From: Trichostrongylus colubriformis
Lineage: Eukaryota > Nematoda > Chromadorea > Rhabditida > Trichostrongylidae
Assembly (NCBI GenBank): GCA_963978905.1
Contig: OZ022257.1
Span: 11,182,509 to 11,246,508, forward strand
DNA: 64,000 nucleotides
Direction of reading: 5' to 3'
Shown here: positions 25,801-36,479 of the stretch, one piece after another
Layout: every line of letters begins with the position of its first letter
Position numbering within the stretch: position 1 is the first letter of the stretch
Notes under the pieces: generated by a model
Database searches by the model: none
The model's input: only the letters and a program-made list of their open reading frames with translations
Told to the model about the DNA's origin: nothing
Made by a program: the position numbers and the translations under genes

Positions 25801-28800
25801 AGAGCGAGATGTGAAATTTAACTACGGACGTACATATGTCGCCTAGTGTCAACCGACTGCCTTAACAGTAAAGGGATAATACATACATTCATGTTATTAC
25901 CGGTAAACAGGGTAACCAATAAACTGTGAGCATTATAAATGATACGAGAAACGAGTAAGTTACCTGACTGTTATATGAATTACACTACGGTTGTACTATT
26001 AGGAACAAAGATTAAACAGACTAAGAACTTCACAGTGATACACTACTATTGAACTACGAATGGAAGTAAAGTGAAACTAACTGGGTAGGCAACTCTGCGT
26101 GAATGGCGATTATTGTCAAGAATACGAATATATAGATGTTGACGGATATAAGCGTATGCGTGCTGGTCCACGGCACTGCTTGATCTTCAATCGCATGGCG
26201 CTACGCATAGTGGGTCGAAGGCGATGGCGAAGGCGACAGCTCTCTAAGACGACATGAGGCTAAGACTGATGCGCTTTTGGCGCGTAATGTAACGAGAGAG
26301 CGAGACGTAGGAAGACAGAGTCTTCTTGAGCCTTCTATACTTGGCAGGCTTTCCCATGAGCGCGTGGGAAGCGTGCGTATGCGTGAGGCGTGCGAGCGCG
26401 TGCAATGCGGCTTCGTGCCATCTGGGTTTGAGCTGCTTTACTCGAGGTCGGACGGTGTGTCACGACACAAGGGATTGGAAGTTCCAGTCCTTGGGAAATG
26501 GTCTCCAGTTGTGTTCATTTTTAGTCATGTGACCACGTACATGGGCTCTTTTTCCTTCTCGTCGCTTGCCGTTTTGCCCTCACCTATATGTACATCCACT
26601 ATCAAAACCTACCCGAGGTCTGTCTGGCCGAAATCAAAGCTCTTATCCACTTTCCATAGTTTCTGCAAATGTGGTGTGGTACCCCAACCTGCCGCACACC
26701 TTCTTGTACTTTTGGGACCGTTTCTAGAATTAAGTTGGGGCAAAGTGGGCTTAGGGTGGGGAGGAGAGGAGCGGGGGAGGGAGGGGGGACGCAACATGGC
26801 GCTCTCAACTCTTGCAAAGCCTTCGTTGCTTTTGTATGCACTAGAAACGAAATAGTAGCAAGGTCCTTTGTGTGTAGTGAAATAATGTTGCGACTTCCTG
26901 CGTCTCCCCAATCCCATCCCCCCCCCTCCACCTCTACCTCCCCTTGCCCAACCAGCACTGAGTTGCTTTAGATAAACTGAACTGAATGGAAGGAAAAAAT
27001 TCCAGATGGATGGATAGGTGACTGGGCTTTGCTTTAAATGTCTTCTTTATACATGGCAAAAACCTTAGGAACCTCACCCAATAAAATCCCGTAAAGTCGC
27101 GTTCATACGTTGCGGCGTCGGTGGCAGGGCGTGGCCGCGTGTCTCTGCGTCTCCGCCTGCGCCATCCTGTCTCGTTGCCTGCGTCGTTTCTTCACATCTT
27201 CATGCCATTCTGCCTCGTTGTTTGTCAATGCAGCCACGCCACGCTGACGCAAAGTGTGAACGTGGGCTAACAGAGCCTTTTCCATTCAGTACATAACTTT
27301 CTCATATTATCTGTAAATCGGACAATTCATAAGAATTTTTAATTTTCAGTTCTTCAATATTTCTTCGACTACTACGGTGGTGTGTTGTCCTATGCAATAC
27401 AAGTGTTTCCAATTTTCATATTCGGAACGTACAATGATCTCGACCAAGCCACGCTAAGCGAAAAAATCAGTAACGTTGGTAATGAACTATATTTTAATAT
27501 TGAACATCTTCTATTTCAGTAGACAGGGAATGTCCAGACGCGAGGAAGCGGTCCACATGGGATATATGACCAAAAATATAAAAGCATAGGAGCGCAGCAA
27601 GTTTATGATAAGAATTCCAGTCGCTCTTTTTCGAGCTGAGTTTCGGCACAGATGATCTCTTCGAAGATATGACTGCGGCTGGAAGGACCACGCACGTTCC
27701 GATCCGCAGATCATGGTAACGTTTACACGTCGTGACTGCCACACCACTGCTTGAAGGTCTCCTACCCTCGAAAAATGAAGTAGTGAAGCTTTAGGAAACT
27801 GTTCCATAACGTCCCGTGCTGGAAGTTGTACTATCTTCTCGTCTGAAACATAATCATGACATACACTGTATACTGAAGGAATCATCCACGGAAAAACTAT
27901 CCTTTGTTACCCCTATATACAGTAGCGCTCAAAAGTCTTCGGCCAAAACTTTTTTGTCATAACTTTTTTTCTACTTGACAAAAGTTGACAAAATTTTAAT
28001 ATGTGGTGCCTAAACCTATTGTCAACATTTCCTTCTACTTGAGCGCCGCTTGCCACTTTTCATGATTTTTTACAAGAATTTACTACAAGACCACCCAAAA
28101 AAAAGTAAGAGGCTTGTTCGAGAAAACCGGCTTTCTATACAAAATCAAAAAGAGCAAGCCTCAGAGAACATTAATATTCTGTTGAAAGACCACGACTTTT
28201 GATGACAGCGGCACTGCGGGACGGCATAGCGATGGCATGCCAAAATTGAAAAATTTCATATAACCACGTAACCTACGCCGTTGCGCGCCAAAATGGTATA
28301 TTAAGTATGCAGTGTCTCCGAGTACAACATACTAAAATTTTTCTTAAATCGGTGCAGTTACAAAAAAGTTACAAGTGAAAAAACCCAGGTGAGAGACCAT
28401 TTCGCCGAAGACTTTTGAGCGCTACTGTATGTTATAATTGCCTAGTAAGAGCCGCATGCAAAGGAAAGTGAGAATTAAAGTGAGAATTCAGCTAAGATAC
28501 AGCCCCGAAATTCCTGGTCGCGTGGGCAGAGCCTCCAAGTAAAAGCCACGGGGCAACAGGGTGGGCACTTGCTCGGAGGCCCCGCACACCCGGCCAAGAC
28601 TTTGTAGTGCTGTATCCTAGCCGGATTCACATTTTTCGCGTGAAAGTTTGCATGTGGCCCACATTAGGAAAATGCAGCACAAATACTATATGGGTAACAT
28701 GAAAACTCATTTTTTCTTGGACGATTCCTTTAATTGCCGGAAAAATTTCACTTGGCACTTTCCAGAATGCCTTCTACTACATCTATCTAGTCAACAGTTT

Positions 28801-30924
28801 CACACGACTTACCGATCTGGCTATGAACATCGGAGAACTTGGTGGATACGTTCTGAGGTCGGCTGGAAAACCCATCCTTAGCCCAAGATACTCCAATACT
28901 TTCTAATTCATTCAGGGTGTCCGAAATTGTTCGGCGTGCTCGTTATGAGCGAGGTATCGTTAACGACGCCTTCACCAGTGGTGATCCCGATGGACGAAAC
29001 GACTTGGCGTTCAGCATACGCCACTTATCCTTCGGTAAACCCTTCAGCGACACGGAAGAGTTGGTTTCGGGTGGGTTTTATATGGTATTGAATCTATAGT
29101 ACTTGAAAAATCTATATTTCTAGATCTAAGCGTTGACATACCTCTAAGCAATAGTCTAGTCGTAACGGGACCAAGTGGTGCTGGGAAGTCATCTCTGCTT
29201 CGGGTACTGGCGGAATTATGGCCTAATAAATCAGGTTTGTCATATTTACCCTATGTAGTGGTTTAGCATAATTTTAATTGATCAGGATGCTTCAGGTAAA
29301 GTTATTCGATATTTACCAAAGAGGGATTACCTTTACCTACCACAACGGCCATATCTGCCCGTAGGCCGTTTATCACTGCGACAACAGATTTGCTTCCCTA
29401 ATATTATTGGTGACGTGTTTGACGACAAAAAAGATACAGGTGAGCTGAGGGGCTAAACTGGAGCTCATACTTGAACTCCTTGTTTATCATCCGACGGTCG
29501 ATAGTAGACAGTGGTACTAGTCGATACTTACTGATAGTACACCATGTCATAGGGAAATCTTTGCCATGTTAGTTTTTTCTTGAACATTCACTAACTTCTA
29601 TAGACGCAGTAGAGATCTTGGGTCTATTGTACAGCTTAGTCAGTTTTCTTCAAAATATTTCCAGAAACTGCTAGAATCATGAAAATTCTATCGGAACTAC
29701 ATTTGTCAGCTCTTATTGGAATGTGTGGCGGATTGGATTCCGAGGTGGATTTTGAGTGGTGAGTTGTTTTGAAAATCAGAAAGCATCTCTAATTGCAATG
29801 AGAATTCTGAGACGACTAAGGATCCGATTTGCAGGCAAGACACACTATCACCTGGTGAGCAGCAACTTCTCTCCATTGCAAGGGTGGTATATCATCGACC
29901 GAAAGTGGCAATCCTGGACGAGGCTACCAGTGGTATTGATGTGAATGACGAAAAAGACGTATACAAATTACTGGAAAAGGTATAACTAGCTTTTCCATTA
30001 CGTTATATCTCAACTTTGAATAAAAACCCTTATAAGACCTACAGTAGCGCTCAAAAGTCTTCGGCCAAAACTTTTTTGTCATAACTTTTTTCTACATGAC
30101 CAAATTGGACAAAATTTAAATATGTGGTGCTTGAACCAGTTGTCAATATTCGCTTCTACTTGAGTGCCGCTTGGCTCTTTTCATGGTTTTTTACAAGAAT
30201 TCGCTACAAGACCACCAAAAAAAGTAAAAGGCTTGGTCAAGAAAATCGGCCTTTACTAAAACAAAAGGAGCAAGCCTTAGAGAACATTAATATTCTGTAG
30301 AAAGACCACGACTGACAGCGGCACAGAGGGACGGCATAAGGATGGCACTCCAAAAACAAAAAATTTCATTTAACCACGTAAATTACACCGTTGAGCGCCA
30401 AAATAGTATATTCAGTATGCAATGTCTCCAAGTACAACATACTGAAATTTCTCTTAGATCGGTCCAGTCGCAAAAAAATTACAAGTGAAAAACCAAAGTA
30501 AAAAAAACCTTTTGGCCGGAGACTTTTGAGCGCTACTGTATATCGCACCAGTTCTGCCCATTCACAATCAGACCACGCCATCCGTTTAGTGCCAGTAAAA
30601 CAGCGAGTGACATGGGGTGTCTGGAGGGGCACGGCAACACAGAACCTTCCTATTAGCGCTTTCAACAACTTCTTTGATGAATACCGCATGATATACACAA
30701 ATTTGCCTTACATTCTGATAAGAGAACTACAAAAACATTTCGAGTCTCACAACTGTTTATTTGCATCACTTTAAACACAGGTATTCCATCTCTTGAAAGA
30801 ATTTGTATTTCAGGAAAACATCTCGTACATCTCTACGGGTCATCGACAAACGCTGCACAATTATCATAACACGGAACTGCAGCTCGCAAGAAACTCCTCT
30901 GCTACTACTTATAAGGTGCCATGA
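19864..30924 (+). CDS. ABCD4-like ABC half-transporter, copy A, with in-frame TGA (possible pseudogene)
   Basis: Fourteen exons: 19864-20008, 21492-21619, 22111-22253, 22675-22794, 24524-24649, 24711-24856, 27350-27474, 28766-28857, 28916-29070, 29124-29234, 29296-29439, 29665-29758, 29835-29979, 30814-30924. Lengths match copy B exactly (1785 nt in total). The first five exons encode the membrane half. The later exons encode a nucleotide-binding domain with Walker A GPSGAGKS, signature LSPGEQ, Walker B VAILDEA and H-loop STGHRQ. ABCD proteins are peroxisomal or lysosomal half-transporters; ABCD4 acts in lysosomal cobalamin export. Exon 6 has TGA at 24760-24762 (codon 238) where copy B has CGA, inside the EESAFYR motif. 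All other exons are open. It may be a recent pseudogene, an allele, an assembly error or a readthrough gene. Its introns are heavily loaded with transposons. The C. elegans pmp genes are the likely relatives. Confidence 0.88.
20147..20220 (-). repeat. tRNA-like repeat, copy 2 (intron 1 of ABCD4-like copy A)
   Basis: On the minus strand: acceptor-like GTGTCGG paired with CCGACA, D-arm GTGTAATGGATTAGCAC, anticodon-like stem ATGC/GCAT with loop CCGGAAA, and B-box GGTTCGAGTCC. The cloverleaf is nearly complete, but position 33 is C and the T-stem has a mismatch. It is followed by the family tail AAGCTTTTGCTCATAACTCA. Confidence 0.6.
20590..20905 (-). repeat. Dispersed repeat, inverted partner of 16780-17130
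   Basis: The reverse complement shares the CTCGACTTTCACATTCA segment, the CCAATGGAAAC segment and the order of blocks with 16780-17130. It lies in intron 1 of ABCD4-like copy A. No coding content recognised. Confidence 0.55.
22827..23249. mobile_element. TTAA-flanked foldback MITE, copy 1
   Basis: Long nearly perfect inverted arms of about 190 bp begin AGGAATCGTCCACGGAAAA and end in the complement. TTAA target duplications are at 22823-22826 and 23250-23253. It lies in intron 4 of ABCD4-like copy A; copy B lacks it at the matching place. The open frames on both strands are by-products of the palindrome. Confidence 0.88.
23359..23776. mobile_element. TTAA-flanked foldback MITE, copy 2
   Basis: Same family as 22827-23249, with ends AGCAATCGTTCA and GTGGACGATTCCT flanked by TTAA at 23355-23358 and 23777-23780. 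The arms are more diverged. It sits about 100 bp from copy 1 in the same intron. Confidence 0.82.
24170..24470 (+). mobile_element. tRNA-headed SINE-like element, copy 5
   Basis: Head ATGGTGTAGTGACAGTTGGC with B-box-like GGGGATTCACATC. The tail has GTGCGCGGCGCATTCCAAG followed by a TTATCCTTTATCCTTTAT run. It lies in intron 4 of ABCD4-like copy A. Confidence 0.7.
25091..25436. mobile_element. GC-rich MITE with TIR GTGTACCGTTACGTCTAAAA
   Basis: The inverted ends GTGTACCGTTACGTCTAAAA and complement bracket 346 bp. The subterminal regions are GC-rich (GCGGCGCCGC on the left, GGGCGGCCGCGCG on the right). It sits in intron 6 of ABCD4-like copy A, about 70 bp from the solo LTR. Confidence 0.78.
25510..26467. 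mobile_element. Solo LTR with CAAGG target duplication
   Basis: The 958 bp segment starts TGTCGTGAC and ends GTCACGACA, a perfect 9 bp terminal inversion with the TG...CA ends of LTRs. It is flanked by CAAGG on both sides (25505-25509 and 26468-26472), a 5 bp target duplication typical of LTR retrotransposons. No internal gag or pol is present, so this is a solo LTR left by LTR-LTR recombination. It lies in intron 6 of ABCD4-like copy A; copy B has no counterpart. Its superfamily cannot be told from the sequence. Confidence 0.87.
27094..27269. mobile_element. MITE family GCGTTCATACTTTGCG, copy 1
   Basis: The ends GTCGCGTTCATACGTTGCG and inverted CGCAAAGTGTGAACGTG bracket about 175 bp. Related copies are at 44779, 45342, 45957 and 54898. 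It lies in intron 6 of ABCD4-like copy A at a place where copy B has no insertion. Confidence 0.75.
27877..28729. mobile_element. TTAA-type foldback MITE, copy 3, split by a nested element
   Basis: The ends AGGAATCATCCACGG and TTGGACGATTCCT belong to the family at 22827 and 23359. The right end is followed by TTAA; the left flank reads CTGA, so that duplication is altered. The element is interrupted by a Tc1/mariner-type MITE at 27921-28427. It lies in intron 7 of ABCD4-like copy A. Confidence 0.82.
27921..28427. mobile_element. Tc1/mariner-type MITE nested in another MITE, copy 1
   Basis: The ends CAGTAGCGCTCAAAAGTCTT and complement are flanked by TA on both sides (27919-27920 and 28428-28429). 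It is 507 bp with no transposase frame. It is nested inside the foldback MITE 27877-28729, so it is the younger insertion. The sister copy is at 30042-30538. Confidence 0.88.
30042..30538. mobile_element. Tc1/mariner-type MITE, copy 2
   Basis: Same termini and interior as 27921-28427, flanked by TA. It lies in intron 13 of ABCD4-like copy A, 62 bp after the exon 13 donor. The equivalent intron of copy B (47655-48074) lacks it. Confidence 0.88.
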
Positions 30925-31710
30925 GAAATGTAGAACAACTAGAAGAATCTAAACACTCGGATTTGCATAGGCAAGATAAAAATTCGTAGAAGCAAAAGAC
31001 CTTGATAGCAACAAATTTACAAAATGTCAAACAGCAAAGCAGAACAAAGCTCAACAAGGTGAGGTGCAGGAGGAACTGATGCGGCGTCGCTTCCATAGCC
31101 AAGTGCCGCTCACTCAAAAGCACCATCAGTTCTTGCTCTACACCCAGCTCGTGCGTAGAAAAATGTAAAAAAATATAATGCATTCCAATGTAGAAAAAGG
31201 TATTATGTCAGAAAATCATCAAAAAGCTATTATGTCAAGTGTATGCAGACAATGAGGTGATTAGTTATCACTAGCAAGAGATATGACGAAAACAAGATAG
31301 CAAGTCCTGAAGGTCCCAGGAAAATCAAACTGGATTTGTCGGAGAAGTGGTTGGAGTGAACTGCGGTGCCGTCGATTCCATCCTAAAAGCAAACTGCGGT
31401 GCCGTCGATTCCATCCTAAAAGCAAAGTTGAAGAGAATTCTTGAAGTAAAACGTAGATCAAATCTTTGAAGAAACAAAAAATGGCTACGAATACTGAACA
31501 AAAACACCGTCTTCAATCCTCCTTCGAAATGAGGACAGAATTTGCGCAGTTCGAAGAGAAGCACTCTAAGACGAAGACTTATGAAAGCGTCCGTAGCACA
31601 AGCCAGCTGAAAGAGATAGTCTGCGGAAGTGGAATAGAAAGTAAAGAAATAATAAAAGAAACAGTGAACAAATGTTATATAATAATTCAATTGATCTCAC
31701 GAAAAACTCA
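30925..31710 (+). repeat. 3' flank shared with copy B (end of duplicated segment)
   Basis: The sequence after the stop codon of copy A matches 48186-49020 after copy B, for example GAACAACTAGAAGAATCTAA and GGTGAGGTGCAGGAGGAAC. Similarity ends near 31710 / 49020, marking the right edge of the segmental duplication. A 36 bp unit with CGGTGCCGTCGATTCCATCC is tandemly doubled at about 31357-31425 here and single in the other copy. Small open frames here are probably not coding. Confidence 0.75.
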
Positions 31711-32004
31711 CTGGATACCAGATTATCAGAAGGACAATGAACTAGGACGAGTCAAAAAAAGTCAACTCTTGGACCAGTGAGTCAACCTTTTATGTGGTTA
31801 ATAGGGGAGTTCACGTAAAGTACGTAAAGTAATCCAGTGAAATCAATATATATAAACCCAACATGGTAGAACTATTTTCGGAGTGAAGAGTAGAATTGGC
31901 TGATATGTATCCAGGAAATTTCCTATGCAATCGAAACACCTTTATTTCCACCTACTATGTTTTGGTTGACTAATTGGTCCGAAAGTAAGTATTTTAAAAG
32001 AAAT

Positions 32005-32365
32005 GGGCAGACCAAGTGTGTGGGTGCAGTGACAGCAGTCGCGGTCACCAAGGACTGCTCATTACTGTTAGTATACCCATGGCTCTCTTTTGTACATAAA
32101 AGCTCTGCTGCGTAGTAGAAAGGATTACTCTCGGAAAACTGGAAACCGATACAGAACATCAGCAAAGCAAACGACCATAAGGGCAAATGTCGCCCTAACC
32201 TGATAAGAGTAGGATAAGGCTGTGCTCCTGCTCACCAGGCTTGCACCCCCACCCCGCTTCCACTTTTTAAAGTGGGTGGCTTAGCCGGCATGCTGTATCT
32301 TATTCTTTATTTCTTATCTCATGCATTCTTTCGCTTGTCAGACCTGTCATCTCAGATAATCCATT
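32005..32365 (+). repeat. Dispersed repeat block, partner at 36060-36420
   Basis: Shared landmarks: AGTGTGTGGGT near the start, CCATGGCTCTCT, AACATCAGCAAAG, CGACCATAAGGGCA and GATAAGGCTGTG. Both blocks are followed by the block shared among 18470, 33060 and 36820, so a unit of about 1.2 kb is present twice about 4 kb apart. Confidence 0.7.
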
Positions 32366-32370
32366 GCCAG

Positions 32371-33043
32371 TGTTGCAAACGGCGCCCCATGGGTGGCCCG
32401 CAGTTATTGCGGACCGCGCCTAACCTGTCCTCCCGGGGTCCTAACGCTTGGTTGTACTAACAGGGGGACCGACTGGTTACGTTGACCAGGCTGACGCCTG
32501 GGAACTTTTCCCACTTACACCCGACTGTACTACAACATTAGAAGGATACGAAACCAACACACACAATGCAAGAAAGGCTGAGGGAGCTCCTCTTGTACGT
32601 ACGAGAACAATACATGAGAGAACTAAAAAGTTTATATGGAATAATGACGACATCAAATACTACATAAATCTGAAGTAGGGTTTAACTCACGCCGGGCTGT
32701 CGCTACGAGCCCCGTCCGACGACAGCATAAGGCGTTACAGGTGAATTCCAAAGTAGGGACACATTCTGCTACTTGTTCTAAGGGCCCAAGCCCCGGGGTG
32801 CCGCCGCTGACCTCGGTAGAGAGGCCCGTGTGGTAGACGAAAGAAGGGAGAACAATACTCCACACGACTCGAAAAACCCGACGAAGAAGACTGCCCGGGG
32901 AAGTCCGTGATGGTGCCGCGATGCGCAGCAGTCGTTCGATATCGAACGATCACGGAAATTGACCAACGTGGCGAGGCGGCGGTCAAACCCACGGAAACCC
33001 GTGCGCCACGGGAACTGAGGAGCGATCCTCGCTATTCGCGACA
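32371..33043. mobile_element. Solo LTR with GCCAG target duplication
   Basis: The 673 bp GC-richer segment starts TGTTGCAAAC and ends TTCGCGACA, with GCCAG on both sides (32366-32370 and 33044-33048). The paralogous block near 36410-36440 has an uninterrupted sequence at the equivalent place (TTGCCCAGTGGTTAAATAATG), which serves as an empty site. No gag or pol is present. It is a different LTR family from 25510-26467. Confidence 0.85.
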
Positions 33044-33059
33044 GCCAGTGTCAAAATAA

Positions 33060-33520
33060 TGATAGCGTTTCATAGCAGACAAACGAAACCGTGTTCCAAT
33101 TTCTTGTTTACGTTTCACAGCCGGCAGTGATTTTGTTGCAGAGTGACTGTCGCTGTCGACGCACTGGGGACACCTGCCCTTCTATTCGATTTCTACTCAT
33201 TCGTCGTTCTCGACAGCCCTCTTTGGACTTTCACTGACGCAGTATGAAGAGCTCATTCCATTCCAAAGCATTTCGCCCCGAGCACCATCCTTCCACGTTT
33301 TCATTGCCCGACGGACAGAACGATGATTTTTGCGGGGTCTGCTGATATCATCTGCTGCCTCTATCGATTTTAATATTATAAGCCATTGACGGTGTTCCTC
33401 CAGCACAACACACAGTGCATATAGCTCGTTCACTAACATTATTTTTAATCCTAATAACAGATTTGGCAAAAAAGAAGGGTAATTAGGTGGCCCCGGAATG
33501 GTTCCAAATAACATATTGCA
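33060..33520 (+). repeat. Dispersed repeat block, copy 2 of 3
   Basis: Matches 36820-37290 closely (GACACCTGCCCTTCTATTCG and the following blocks) and 18470-18900 more loosely. No coding content recognised. Confidence 0.7.
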
Positions 33521-33825
33521 TGACTTTTTTGTAAAGATGAAGGTCCAACTCCTTCTTTCGTCTCAGATTGTCTTACGTAAATATCATATGTACTTTCATG
33601 ACACACTAGTTCCCCCGTTCGTGTAGCCTATGTCGAATTTTCGCTTTGCGGCGTCGCACTCGCGGCGCCTCCAGCACGACTTGACGCGCTCGGTTGGAAT
33701 TTCACTCAGGACGCCAGGGGCCCATACCATGGAAGTCCTTCTAAGAAAGAGCTGTTATCTCAACACTATCTGAAAACAACAACTTCTGTACCTTAAAAAG
33801 ACAAAATAAAAGTTGAAGGATAAAG

Positions 33826-33985
33826 TTTTTGGCGTTAATCAATCCCTTCTTGGGATGCGCCGCACATTCTAGTTCCATTCAGAATCGTGGTGGCTGGTGA
33901 ATGTGATGTGGCCTATACAATGACTTGCGGTAGCCAGCCGATGTACAAGTCAGTGCTTTTATCCTCCCAAACGAGTCTGACAAAA
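33826..33985 (-). mobile_element. tRNA-headed SINE-like element, copy 6, truncated
   Basis: The reverse-oriented tail and part of the body are present (complement of GGGATTGATTAACGCCAAAA, then GATGCGCCGCACATTC). The tRNA-like head is missing beyond about 33985. Confidence 0.6.
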
Positions 33986-34299
33986 AGACAAAATAGTAAC
34001 ATAAAAAGTCAAAGAGAGAAAGAGTACATGATAACAATCCCAATGAAGAAATATTTGATGCGGGAGTAAGACTTCGAAGGTAGTGTACGCAACCACCCGC
34101 GAAGTGAGTGACCGTACCTCTCACCGCGGGAGAATTCAACAAAAGGCTAAACACCCTGAGCTCTTCAATGGGCCCACCAAACACATAGCAGGGCCAGGAC
34201 GTGAGCATGGCCTTTTCTTCTCGGAAACCTTGCCCCATTCCACCAATTACCGATAAGCAAAGCCGTGACCGAGTGGAATACAAACCACTGACTCTTTCT

Positions 34300-35890
34300 T
34301 TATATAACAGATTCTGTTACACCGACCAAAGCTCGAACCAGGACCGCACCCCTGATACGCGAGCATGGTACCTCTGAACCTCCCTGACTTTACTAGAGAA
34401 GAGTGGCTCCGATAATCATTCACAAATAGGATTTCCCGTTTATGTGCAGAGCATGTTTTGATCATTCTGCTCATTACTTCGTTCAATCCAGCGCAGCATC
34501 GCAGCTCGTGCTGCCGTTATTGGATAATGATGTGCGTGCCTAGCAAATATGAAGGAAGTCGTATGGAGTGATCAGCATCAAGCAAGGTGTCGTCAATTTA
34601 CACAATAAAGATGAAAACTGATGTTGCTAAATGGAGGGTGACTCAATGTATAATGGAAACCAGCGCTATATAAAAGCATTAGAGTGCTTCTTCGGAATGC
34701 TAATACATTTTTCAGCCTGTTTAACTCTTGGCGCTCTTCTTCCAGTGCAAAGTGACTTTGCTAGCTCCTACTGTGTCTACTGAGCGCTTTATGAAGTTGG
34801 TCCGAACACTCACAGCGGAGTTAGCTGTCTCTCCTTCCATTCTGTTCCCTCAAATTCACTGCTCTTCATGTAGTATGTAGTAGCGTGCAAACAATGAATA
34901 AGTGGATGCGGCGTAGTTTTACAAATGCTCACCTTCCTTTCTATTCACTCTTGTACAATTTTGTATTCCTACAAGCTCGAATGCATTCCTGCAAGAAATA
35001 TCTGTGATCATGAAATTCTGAGAATGAAAGGCTTCGAGCTTTATCCTTTTTGTCTGCACTTAAAATATGTCTTTTAGTGAGTGTCATAGATTGAGTTCCC
35101 CGACAATGGAACAGTGACATAGTATACAGCACCAAATAATTAATAAATGACCTTCCAACCAGTTCGTCTCCTTTCTGTTCTTTGTGCTGACTGAAGCAAA
35201 TTTTCTTTACAGTGACCAAGCGGGCTATGGCATTTGCTACTATGTCAATTTTACTGAAAATTATCCTGATACGTCTGCTATCTTTCTATCGATGGACGCC
35301 TGTCATTCAGAATACTGCGAAATTGTTTCAGGTGTGCTCACTGATGAGTTTGGTTTTTCTTCCCCATGTTCCTTGGAAAAGAAAGTGAAACTCCATCGTG
35401 TTCTGGAACAAATAAAGCTTGATTTGTGTTGTTGTTGAGATCTCAATACGTGGAGTCACATGACAGGAGGGAGTTCTCACAAGTCAGAAGAATTCGTAAT
35501 TTCTATGGGGCAGCAATTTTTCGATTGTTTTCTCTTCCAGCCTTGCATAAACCTCACCTCATGCAAGCCTCGAAATGTCTGTTCCACCCACATCAAGAGC
35601 CATTCACCGAATGAAATGTGTTACATTACTTGAAAAAATTTAAGAACTCGAAACTTCAAAATTCATTATCTGCTCGAGCTTTCAGCTTCACGGTTCGATG
35701 CCGATATTGGCCAGCTTTCTCAACACGTTATAGGGGTGCGCGGTGATAACTTATGGTAAACATACCACCACTCAGAAAATGAGTTAGGCTAAGAGGGTTC
35801 TCGACAGTGTAATGGATTAGCACATATGCTCGGAGAATATGGAGTGTGGGTTCAAGTTCCGTGCGAAGCAGAAGCTTTTACCCATAACTG
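34300..35890 (-). repeat. Right arm of ~1.8 kb inverted duplication
   Basis: Reverse-complement partner of 14940-16765. It keeps the tRNA-like unit near 35798, the CCTTGCATAAACCTCACCTC segment near 35540, the GGAATGCTAATACATTTTTC segment near 34695 and the GTTACACCGACCAAAGCTCG segment at about 34316. An open frame at 35184-35438 has no conserved counterpart in the other arm and is not called as a gene. Confidence 0.75.
35798..35870 (+). repeat. tRNA-like repeat, copy 3
   Basis: A-box-like AATGGATTAGCACATATG and B-box-like GGGTTCAAGTTCC, followed by the family tail AGCTTTTACCCATAACT. The acceptor pairing is weak. Confidence 0.55.
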
Positions 35891-36059
35891 GGCACTCTTG
35901 TAACGGAATGTGTTTCGTTTCAGAGGGATGGGTGAGGGGCCACTTATAAAAGGTATTAGAAGTCAAAGCACTTTTTCGAGCAGCTGCGAGAGGAAAACAC
36001 TTTGACCACCATCTCATGATCTGGCTATTTGGTTTAAGCATTTCAAAAGAAGAAGGCAT

Positions 36060-36420
36060 ACTAGTGTGTGGGTAAAGTGACAGCAGAGGGGTTTCTCAAG
36101 AAACACACGGATCCTTGCTGGTATATCCATGGCTCTCTCCTATACATAAAAGTTCTGCTGTAAAATAGTCTTCTCATACTCTTAAAAATCTGGGAAGCTG
36201 GAAACCGCGACAAAACATCAGCAAAGAAAACGACCATAAGGGCAGGTTGTCGCCCTAATTTGATAAGAATAGGATAAGGCTGTGTTCCTGATCAGCAGGT
36301 TTGCACCCCCCTACGATTCCCTTTTTTAAACGAGTGGCCTAGCTGGCATGATGTGTCAGCTACTTCAGGCCATTTCTTATCCAGCGCACTCTCACGTCTC
36401 AGATTACCGGTCTATCTATT
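36060..36420 (+). repeat. Dispersed repeat block, partner of 32005-32365
   Basis: Same landmarks as the partner. At its right end (about 36410-36440) the sequence is uninterrupted where the partner holds a solo LTR. Confidence 0.7.
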
Positions 36421-36479
36421 GCCCAGTGGTTAAATAATGATAGCTATTGCAGGTATGCTGAGTTTTGGGCAAGAGCCTC

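Noticed and set aside
26277..26855. A 192-codon open frame in intron 6 of ABCD4-like copy A
   Set aside because: It starts inside the solo LTR and runs across its boundary into intron sequence; no domain, and copy B has no counterpart.
35184..35438. A Cys-containing 84-codon open frame
   Set aside because: It lies in one arm of the inverted duplication and the frame is not kept in the other arm.
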